DNA from: Porticoccus sp038143955 | Lineage (GTDB): Bacteria; Pseudomonadota; Gammaproteobacteria; Pseudomonadales; Porticoccaceae | DNA length: 64,000 nucleotides | Assembly (NCBI GenBank): GCA_038143955.1 | Contig: JAYQMT010000005.1 | Coordinates: 310,001-374,000, forward strand | Direction of reading: 5' to 3' | Shown: piece after piece, positions 57,349 through 64,000 of the stretch | How positions within the stretch are numbered: position 1 is the first letter of the stretch | How the letters are laid out: every line of letters starts with the position of its first letter | Notes under the pieces: generated by a model | Told to the model about the DNA's origin: nothing | The model's input: only the letters and a program-made list of their open reading frames with translations | Databases searched by the model: none | Translations under genes and position numbers: made by a program

Positions 57349-58206
57349 ATGAGTATAGTTTTTCTCAATCATAAGTATATTCCTCTTGAAGAAGCTACAA
57401 TATCGCCAATGGATAGAGGATTCTTGTTCGGGGACGGGGTCTACGAGGTCCTTCCAAGCTACGATGGCCAAATCATTGGGTTTGATTTACATATAAATCG
57501 TTTAAATACTAATATGTCTGCCCTTGATATCAATTTAAATTGGCCCCATCAAACATGGCTAGATCTCTGTAAGACGCTTATTAAAAAAAATGGTTTTGGA
57601 AGTCTCGGAATATATCTTCATGTAAGTCGTGGAGAAGAATACAATCGCTCACATTCCTATGAAAATGGAATTAATCCAACAATTTTTGCTTTTTCTTTTC
57701 AAATACCACCTGAGCAGGAAGCCCATAAATCTAAGATGACACCATATAAAGTAAATACCAGTCTTGATCTTCGCTGGTCTCGTTGTCAAATAAAATCTAC
57801 AGCGTTGCTCGGTAATGTAATGCATTTTCAACAAGGATATAAAAAGGGCTTTGATGAGACATTGTTATTTAATGGTAGCGATGAGTTGAGAGAAGGAACT
57901 ACTTGTAACGCTTATATTGTTAAAGATGGCGCTGTTGTCACACCTCCATTAAGCAACCATATATTGCCAGGCGTCACTCGCCATATCTTATTGGATTTAT
58001 TAAGAAAAGATGGCTCTATTGCAATACAGGAGCGAAGTATAACTAAGAAAGAGGTTTACACAGCAGCTGAAGTATGGGTCACAAGTTCTTCTAAAGGTGT
58101 AATTCCAGTAGTAGAGGTTGATGGAAATCTTATTGGTAATGGTGAAATTGGAAATGTATGGTTATTAGCTCAAAAAATTTATTCTCGTGGTAAGAAGAAT
58201 TATTAA
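57349..58206 (+). CDS. dat: D-amino acid aminotransferase (class IV, Dat)
   Basis: A 285-aa class IV PLP transaminase. Family features: ISPMDRGFLFGDGVYEVLPSYDG, the PLP Lys in RCQIKSTALLGNVMH, the substrate-facing DELREGTTCNAYIV and HILPGVTRHILLDLL. The DRGFLFGDGVYE start and RWSRCQIKST resemble D-alanine transaminases more than IlvE. It lies upstream of alr with an 81-base gap, so a D-Ala/D-Glu supply role is reasonable. Stereochemistry cannot be confirmed from sequence. Confidence 0.87.
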   Translation: MSIVFLNHKYIPLEEATISPMDRGFLFGDGVYEVLPSYDGQIIGFDLHINRLNTNMSALDINLNWPHQTWLDLCKTLIKKNGFGSLGIYLHVSRGEEYNRSHSYENGINPTIFAFSFQIPPEQEAHKSKMTPYKVNTSLDLRWSRCQIKSTALLGNVMHFQQGYKKGFDETLLFNGSDELREGTTCNAYIVKDGAVVTPPLSNHILPGVTRHILLDLLRKDGSIAIQERSITKKEVYTAAEVWVTSSSKGVIPVVEVDGNLIGNGEIGNVWLLAQKIYSRGKKNY

Positions 58207-58287
58207 TGTTAATTAATATTAATAAATCAAATTTAGCTTATTAGTAGATAGTTAAAAAAACAGATATTTGGGGGTTTTAATTCCATT

Positions 58288-59386
58288 ATGGCTCGACCAG
58301 CTAAAGCTCTAATTGATCTAGATGCCCTTAGATATAACTTAAAGGTTGCTATTGGTCTCTCTCAATACTCAAAAATTATGGCAGTCATCAAAGCCGACGC
58401 ATATGGTCATGGCGCTATAGGTGTTTCAAGAGCTCTTTGTGACAATGTTGATGCTTTTGGCGTTGCCTCTATAGAGGAAGCTATTGAGCTTCGTGAGGCA
58501 GGAATAAAGACCCCAATCCATTTACTCGAGGGCACATTTACTGATGATGAGATCACTGTTGCATCAAAAAATAACTTCTCTATTTCTTGTGTTAACCAAA
58601 AACAAAAAAAATGCCATAATTGAGGCTCAAATTTCTGTTCCCTTAAATGTATGGATTTTTGTAGATACTGGAATGCATAGGCTTGGTATAATCCCTGAAG
58701 AGCTAACAAGTACTTATAGAGATCTCAACACTTCTGATAATGTTTCAGACAACATTATTATTGCGACACACTTCTCTTGCGCTGATGACTTAGAAAATGA
58801 TTTTACATCAATACAGATGTCCCGTATAAAAAATGCCATGAAAGATCTTTCTGTTAATACAAGTTTTTGTAATTCAGCAGGTTTGATAGGGTGGCCTCAA
58901 ACAAGGGCAGATTGGAATCGTTTAGGTATTATGCTCTATGGAGGGTCACCTTTTTCTGTTCCTGAGTGTGGGGCAAGCAAATTGAGGCAGGTGATGACCC
59001 TTAAGTCTGAGATAATTGCTTTAAGGACTATAAAAATTGGTGAGACGGTAGGATACGCTGCTACTTGGAAGGCTGATCGTCAAACAGTTATAGCTACAGT
59101 CGCAATAGGCTATGGAGATGGATACCCGCTTAATGCATCAAATGGAACTCCTGTATTAATCCGCGGGAAGCGTTGTCCTATGGCAGGAAGGGTTTCTATG
59201 GATATGATAACTATTGATGTTACAGACCTGCCTTTAGTTGAGGTAGGTGATGAAGTTATTCTTTGGAGTAAAGATTTATCTATAGATGAAATAGCCAAAT
59301 GTGCAGGAACAATTAGCTATGAATTGTTAACCCGAATGCCAGCTCGTACAAGGCGTATATTCACAGAAAAAGATATTACACGATAA
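58288..59386 (+). CDS. alr: Alanine racemase (frameshift in an A8 run)
   Basis: Alr makes D-alanine for peptidoglycan. PLP Lys in MAVIKADAYGHG (residue 35); the second catalytic Tyr is in VAIGYGDGYPL; RGKRCPMAGRVSMDMITIDV and ISYELLTRMPARTRRIF follow. The A8 run at 58604-58611 has one base too many; correction reads VNQKQKNAIIEAQISVPLNVW, total 365 aa. The N-terminal piece carries the PLP site and the C-terminal piece the Tyr, so both are needed. Its end overlaps purC by 11 bases, convergently. Confidence 0.94.
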
Positions 59387-60479
59387 GCCCATAATCTCTA
59401 TCAAGAGTATCTATTATTTCATCTTTAGGGTTTTCTGATAACAAAATTTTTTCGCCAGTTATTTTTTCAGCTATCTGGGCGTATGTTCTAGATACCTTCA
59501 TAAGAACTTCTTTAGGAAGCTTATTATCTCTAGCTAGTGCTTCACGCTCACTAATTCTATCCTTATTCAATAGTATATCTGAATCCGGAAAATGATTTAG
59601 TAACAATTGACGAAATACCTCTTTTGAGTTCTCAATTATCTTACCCTTCCTGTATGACGGACCATCCCAAATTCTTGAAGAGTCTGGTGTTACCACTTCA
59701 TCTATATAAATAAGTTTTTCATTTCCTCTATCATCTTTCACATAACCAAACTCAAATTTAGTATCAACAAATATTTGATCTATTTTAGCTAAATTGGAGC
59801 TTATAACCTCAAATCCTTCCTTGAGAAGTTTTTCATAATGATCGATATCAGGTATATTTTTGAAATTTAGAGATTTATAGTTATTAAGAATATCTGTTCG
59901 AGTAATGTTTACGTCATCAGCTTCTGGGATACCGGATAAACCTGTCAAGATCCCTTTTGTGGATGGAGTGATTAATAGCTCGTCAAGCTTTTGATCTTTC
60001 ATAAGATCATTTTTAAGCTTTATTCCACAAAATTCTCGTTCCCCTTTAGAATAAGATCTCCACATTGAACCAGTAATATAATTTCTACAGATAGCTTCAA
60101 TCATCACTGGTTTTGCTTTTTGAACTATCCAAACAAGAGGGTGTGGAATATCAAGAATATGACTATCAGCTAAATTTTTTTCACTAAATAATTTGAACCA
60201 GTAACTGGAAATAGCGTTTAGTGCGGCTCCTTTACCTGGAACGCCATCCATGCCTTCCTCTCCCTTCCAAATACAATCGAAAGCTGAAATACGATCGCTT
60301 ATTATCATCACTGCTAAAGGAGCGTCTGTTGCTACCTTATAGCCCTTCAGTTGAATTAATCTACGACTATCTTCAGCTGTTAAGGAGTACACAGATCGAA
60401 CCTTACCACTATGAATTGGACTACCTGTTCTTATTGGCAAATCGTTATTAATAGCGAGTATCTTATCGCAGAGCAACAT
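59376..60479 (-). CDS. purC: SAICAR synthase PurC (long form)
   Basis: PurC (367 aa) makes SAICAR in purine synthesis. Motifs: SGKVRSVYSL near residue 24, MIISDRISAFDCIWKGE, VMIEAICRNYITGSMWRSYSKGERE, DTKFEFGYV and IDEVVTPDSSRIW. The length is that of the long gammaproteobacterial form rather than the 237-aa E. coli one. Start MLLCDKILAINNDLP. It is intact. Confidence 0.96.
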   Translation of the reverse strand: MLLCDKILAINNDLPIRTGSPIHSGKVRSVYSLTAEDSRRLIQLKGYKVATDAPLAVMIISDRISAFDCIWKGEEGMDGVPGKGAALNAISSYWFKLFSEKNLADSHILDIPHPLVWIVQKAKPVMIEAICRNYITGSMWRSYSKGEREFCGIKLKNDLMKDQKLDELLITPSTKGILTGLSGIPEADDVNITRTDILNNYKSLNFKNIPDIDHYEKLLKEGFEVISSNLAKIDQIFVDTKFEFGYVKDDRGNEKLIYIDEVVTPDSSRIWDGPSYRKGKIIENSKEVFRQLLLNHFPDSDILLNKDRISEREALARDNKLPKEVLMKVSRTYAQIAEKITGEKILLSENPKDEIIDTLDRDYGLIV

Positions 60480-60575
60480 TTTTGGTCACCTCGTATGTAT
60501 ATTTATCGGGTTATTCATATAAGACTAATTACAAATAATAAAATCTATCAAGTATCATAAATTGTTTAGTTTATA

Positions 60576-60971
60576 TCAACTTGGCCTTACTGCATATTTG
60601 CCACTGCCTTGAAGAAAAATTACTATGGCTGTTAAGAAATAAAAACCTTGGAGTTCTAGTTCCCAGCCACCATATTGATTTAGTTCAATTAGGTGATGGC
60701 TATGAAATAACATAATTGCAAAAACCATATTTACTGTAATTAAAATTGCTGCAGTTCGTGTATAGAAACCAATAATCAGCATTAGTGGGGCAACCAATTC
60801 TCCTATATAAACACCGTAGGCTAAAAGGGGAGGAAGACTGAATTCAGCAAGGCGATCCCCGAAAAATTCAATAGATGATGGATCTATGACTTTTGCGACA
60901 CCATGAAATAGCATCAGGAACCCAAGAGATAACCGGAGGATTAGTTTGGCAATCGAATCTTTGTTGAACAT
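60576..60971 (-). CDS. DoxX-family membrane protein
   Basis: A 131-aa protein with four TM helices of the DoxX family: LILRLSLGFLMLFHGVAKVIDP, LPPLLAYGVYIGELVAPLMLIIGFY, TAAILITVNMVFAIMLFHSH and FYFLTAIVIFLQGSGKYAV. The GxxxLxHG and GELxAPLxLIxGxxTR patterns are typical. Role in redox or membrane stress is uncertain for this family. Divergent from fabV. Confidence 0.9.
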   Translation of the reverse strand: MFNKDSIAKLILRLSLGFLMLFHGVAKVIDPSSIEFFGDRLAEFSLPPLLAYGVYIGELVAPLMLIIGFYTRTAAILITVNMVFAIMLFHSHHLIELNQYGGWELELQGFYFLTAIVIFLQGSGKYAVRPS

Positions 60972-61160
60972 AATTTTACCTTTTTATTTTAATAGGGTGC
61001 TTTACAATAAATGATAGTTTTATTCAAAAAGAGAATTTTTACCAGAGTCTTTTTTGATTTTAAGGCTTCTTTGATTACTTGGTGGACATATCACTACAAT
61101 GTATCATGTAGATCAAACTTAATTTAAAAGTATCTTTTTTGGATTCTCCGGAGATAAAGA

Positions 61161-62348
61161 ATGATTATTAAGCCAAAAGTTCGCGGGTTTATGTGCATCA
61201 CTGCACATCCATTGGGCTGCGACGCTAATGTAAAAGAACAAATTGACTATATAAAGAAACAGCAAACTTTTGATGGACCAAAGCGGGTATTAGTTATTGG
61301 AGCCTCAACTGGTTATGGTTTAGCTGCAAGAATTACAGCTGCTTTCGGCAGTGGTGCTTCAACTCTAGGTGTTTTTTTTGAAAAGCCAGGAGGCGAGAAA
61401 AAAACAGCTTCAGCTGGTTGGTATAATTCAGCGGCTTTTCATAAGTATGCCTCATCAGAGAGCTTATATGCCAAAAGTATTAATGGCGATGCTTTTTCTG
61501 ACGAAATAAAACAAAAAGTAATTGATAATATAAAAGCAGATTTAGGTCAAATTGATTTGGTTATTTATAGCCTTGCTTCCCCGCGCCGGCAGCATCCAAA
61601 AACTGGTGAAATTTTTAATTCAACACTTAAGCCTATTGGGAAGGATGTTACTCTTCGAGGCATTAATACTGACAAAGAAGAAATACAGGAATTTAATTTA
61701 AGTGCTGCTAGCGAAGAGGATATAGCGCAAACTATAGCAGTCATGGGTGGTGAGGATTGGAGCCTCTGGATGAAATCACTAAACGATGCTGGCGTCTTGG
61801 CAAAAGGAGCTTCAACCTCAGCATTTACTTATGTTGGTGAGAAAGCCACATGGGATTTATATTGGAATGGAACAATTGGTCGTGCAAAGCAAGATTTAGA
61901 TAAAAAGGTTAAGAATATAAGCAAAATTTTAGCTCCTATTAATGGAACAGCTAGAGTTGCAGTATTAAAAGCTGTGGTTACTCAGGCAAGCTCTGCAATT
62001 CCAATAATGCCACTTTATTTATCTTTATTATTTAAAGCAATGAAAAAGAGAGGAACTCATGAGGGCTGTATCGAACAACTTTATCGCTTGTATACAGAAT
62101 GCCTTTATTCTGAATCACCGCGTCTAGATGATGTGGGGCGTCTAAGAGTTGATGAGCTAGAAATTCAACCCGAAATACAAAAAGAACTATCCAATGCTTG
62201 GTCTAATATAACAACCGAAAATTTACATGAATTGACAGACTTCAAAGGGTATAAGGAGGAGTTTGTTAAGTTATTTGGTTTCGGGATTTCTGGTATTAAT
62301 TATGATGCTGAAGTAGATCCAATAGTTGATATAAAAAACCTGTCATAG
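61161..62348 (+). CDS. fabV: Enoyl-[acyl-carrier-protein] reductase FabV
   Basis: FabV (395 aa) reduces enoyl-ACP with NADH in fatty-acid elongation and is the triclosan-resistant type. The NADH-binding start VRGFMCITAHPLGCDANV and VLVIGASTGYGLAARI are characteristic, with SPRRQHPKTGEIFNSTLKPIG, the catalytic Tyr/Lys region STSAFTYVGEKATWDLYWNGTIG and a long C-terminal part. A TTGATT / TACAAT pair with an 18-base spacer lies upstream (near 61071-61100). Intact. A fabI is not in the window. Confidence 0.96.
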   Translation: MIIKPKVRGFMCITAHPLGCDANVKEQIDYIKKQQTFDGPKRVLVIGASTGYGLAARITAAFGSGASTLGVFFEKPGGEKKTASAGWYNSAAFHKYASSESLYAKSINGDAFSDEIKQKVIDNIKADLGQIDLVIYSLASPRRQHPKTGEIFNSTLKPIGKDVTLRGINTDKEEIQEFNLSAASEEDIAQTIAVMGGEDWSLWMKSLNDAGVLAKGASTSAFTYVGEKATWDLYWNGTIGRAKQDLDKKVKNISKILAPINGTARVAVLKAVVTQASSAIPIMPLYLSLLFKAMKKRGTHEGCIEQLYRLYTECLYSESPRLDDVGRLRVDELEIQPEIQKELSNAWSNITTENLHELTDFKGYKEEFVKLFGFGISGINYDAEVDPIVDIKNLS

Positions 62349-62404
62349 ACTTAAAGATAGTTTATGAAAATATGTTTAATTCTCAGATAAAGTTTGGGTG
62401 ACTG

Positions 62405-63345
62405 ATGAAGGATCAACAACTTACATGGAGGCATTTCCATCCCAAATTATGGCTTACATGGTTTGGTTTTGGATGTTGGAGGTTAGCTGTTATTTTGCCC
62501 TATCCATTAATGGTCTACCTTGGTCATAAACTTGGCTTACTAATGTATTTAATTGGAGGATATCGTTATAAGGTAGCGGAAAAAAACTTAAAGCTTTGCT
62601 TCCCAGATATATCTCAACAGGAACAAAAAAATCTCTTGCGCGCTAACTTTATCAGTTATGGGATTGCATTCTTTGAAGTTGGAATAGCTTGGTGGTGGCC
62701 TACAAGTCGACTAAAAAAAATTATCCATGTAGAGGGTGTTGAACATATAGACAATCTTAATGGACGTGGTGCGTTGCTTATGGCTATTCATCATACAACT
62801 ATAGAAGTTGGAGCTTCTGGGCTCATGATAGAGCGACAAATTGATGGAATGTATCGCCCACATAAAAATATAGTGTATGACTACATACAAAAAAAGGGGA
62901 GACTTAAAAGATCAGCTGATGCCGATGTGTATACTCGTGACGACGTTCGCGGGATATTGAAGGCACTTCAAAATGGTAAAATCATTTGGTATGCGCCTGA
63001 TCAAGATTATGGACCCAAACAGAGTGTATTTGCGAGTTTTTTGGAATACAGGCTGCAACGGTCACTGCTACTGCCAAGTTTGCTAAAGTTGGTAAATCAG
63101 CTGTCTTACCATTTTCTCATATCAGGCTTCCTGATAATCAAGGATATAAAATTACTGTGCACCGACCATTAGAAGGTTTCCCAGAGAATGATGAAGTTTC
63201 TGATGCAGAAAGAATTAATAGAGTGATTGAAGAAATGATTTTACAGCAACCAGACCAGTATTTATGGGCGCACCGGCGGTTTAAGACTCGTCCAAAAGGA
63301 GAGAAGAGGCCATATCAAAAAAAAAAGAGGTTAAAAAACACCTAA
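62405..63345 (+). CDS. lpxL: Lipid A biosynthesis acyltransferase LpxL/HtrB type (frameshift)
   Basis: An inner-membrane acyltransferase that adds the secondary lauroyl chain to Kdo2-lipid A. The catalytic H-x4-E is in LLMAIHHTTIEVGASGL; substrate segment DGMYRPHKNIVYDYI and WYAPDQDYGP follow. A T6 run (63037-63042) lacks a T; correction reads ASFFGIQAATVTATAKFAKVGKSA and continues to WAHRRFKTRPKGE and a lysine-rich end, 313 aa. Distinction between LpxL and LpxM rests on the sequence pattern; LpxL is preferred. Confidence 0.88.
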
Positions 63346-63442
63346 AAAAATTCATTTAATATTATGAATCAAAGGCTTGTTCTACTTCGTTATGGTCAGT
63401 ACCATGTCACGATTAATCCATTAACGGATATCGAGGAAATAA

Positions 63443-64000
63443 ATGATTACCGGTAGTATAGTTGCTTTGGTAACACCAATGATCCCTAACAGTCTTGAAG
63501 TTGACTGGGACCGCTTAAAAGGTCTGGTTGAGTGGCATATCCAACAGGGTACAAATGCTATTGTAGCAGTTGGAACCACAGGAGAGTCTCCTACACTGGA
63601 TGTCCAAGAGCACATGGCTACTATTGCTGCTATCGTTGAGGATTCGTCTGGGCGAATTCCAGTGATTGCAGGCACTGGAGCTAACTCTACAAAAGAAGCC
63701 ATTGAGTGGACGCGACGCGCACAAGAAAGTGGCGCCGATGCTTGTTTGCTGGTGGCCCCTTATTATAACAAGCCTACTCAAGAAGGACTTTATCTGCATC
63801 ATAAGTCTATTGCTGATTCAGTTGATATCCCGCAAATTTTATATAACGTACCTGGGCGTACTGCATGTGATATTCTCCCAGAGACCGTTAATCGCTTAGC
63901 TTCTATAGATAACATTGTTGGTATAAAAGATGCAACTGGTGATGTGGAAAGAGCAAGAAAGTTAATTGAAATATGCCCCTCAGACTTTGCTATCTACTCT
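63443..64000 (+). CDS. dapA: 4-hydroxy-tetrahydrodipicolinate synthase DapA (partial, 3' end beyond window)
   Basis: DapA condenses pyruvate and aspartate semialdehyde in lysine/DAP synthesis. Starts at ATG 63443 behind GAGGAAAT: GSIVALVTPMIPNSLEVDWDRLKGLVEWHI. Visible motifs: VGTTGESPTL, VIAGTGANSTKEAIEWTRRA, VAPYYNKPTQEGLYLHH, the catalytic Tyr in ILYNVPGRTACD and the Schiff-base Lys in VGIKDATGD. About 186 codons are present, two-thirds of the gene. bamC usually follows, out of view. Confidence 0.96.
   Translation, partial: MITGSIVALVTPMIPNSLEVDWDRLKGLVEWHIQQGTNAIVAVGTTGESPTLDVQEHMATIAAIVEDSSGRIPVIAGTGANSTKEAIEWTRRAQESGADACLLVAPYYNKPTQEGLYLHHKSIADSVDIPQILYNVPGRTACDILPETVNRLASIDNIVGIKDATGDVERARKLIEICPSDFAIYS

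Noticed and set aside
1..64000. CRISPR arrays, insertion sequences, prophage or defence genes
   Set aside because: No regular repeat-spacer pattern, transposase, structural phage gene or defence-system motif was found in any frame.

Overview
The window is a piece of an AT-rich gammaproteobacterial chromosome. The evidence is a UbiE/UbiJ/UbiB ubiquinone block, twin-arginine export genes, LpxL lipid A acyltransferase, energy-coupled transhydrogenase PntAB, FabV, HslVU with a sigma-32-like promoter, and an RND pump. Several blocks keep the order I know from Pseudomonas-type genomes: rpmE / priA / SPOR protein / hslVU / ubiE-ubiJ-ubiB-hisI-hisE-tatABC; hisAH...hisB / asmA-mutY-yggX-tRNA-Phe; argDF ... 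grxD-peroxiredoxin ... rnt-pyrC ... argG. This fits a free-living or host-associated relative of the Pseudomonadales/Oceanospirillales group. Genus cannot be told from the sequence alone.

Layout. 1-5 kb: minus-strand ubiquinone/histidine/Tat operon, with tatC cut by the window start. 5-9.5 kb: an unknown lipoprotein, then GFA-family and glutaredoxin genes and the DUF971-hslU-hslV heat-shock operon. 9.7-12.3 kb: WHy lipoprotein, M15 peptidase, cysE and an Smr protein. 12.3-18.1 kb: SPOR protein, priA, rpmE, MetX-like hydrolase, RhlE helicase. 18.3-24 kb: Sel1 protein, pntAB, a Trp-rich pair, a second DEAD-box helicase. 24-28.3 kb: RND pump and its fusion protein. 28.5-36.1 kb: thioesterase, hisA/hisH/hisB with an insertion between hisH and hisB, asmA, mutY, yggX, tRNA-Phe. 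36.1-44.5 kb: an accessory stretch with att-like repeats, an outer-membrane barrel, a WaaP-like kinase, several small unknown proteins, a MORN protein and gamma-glutamyltransferase. 44.6-49.7 kb: argF, argD and a Fur-box-controlled module of a PepSY membrane protein, a periplasmic FMN-binding protein and a porin. 49.8-64 kb: grxD, peroxiredoxin, slyX, maeB, rnt, pyrC, argG, gloA, a D-amino-acid transaminase, alr, purC, DoxX, fabV, lpxL and the start of dapA.

The most striking property is quality rather than content. At least 24 genes, many of them essential in relatives (priA, hslV, argG, alr, lpxL, cysE, pntA), are interrupted by single-base indels. Almost all lie in short A/T (occasionally G/C) homopolymers, and adding or removing one base restores a family-length protein. 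I give whole-gene spans for these and name the run. The simplest reading is homopolymer error in the underlying assembly. The alternative, true homopolymer slippage rescued at transcription as reported in AT-rich insect endosymbionts, is listed as a finding.

The best biological candidate is the Fur-box-controlled porin / FMN-binding / PepSY operon, which looks like an envelope electron-transfer route for iron acquisition. No CRISPR array, insertion sequence, phage or recognisable defence system was seen.
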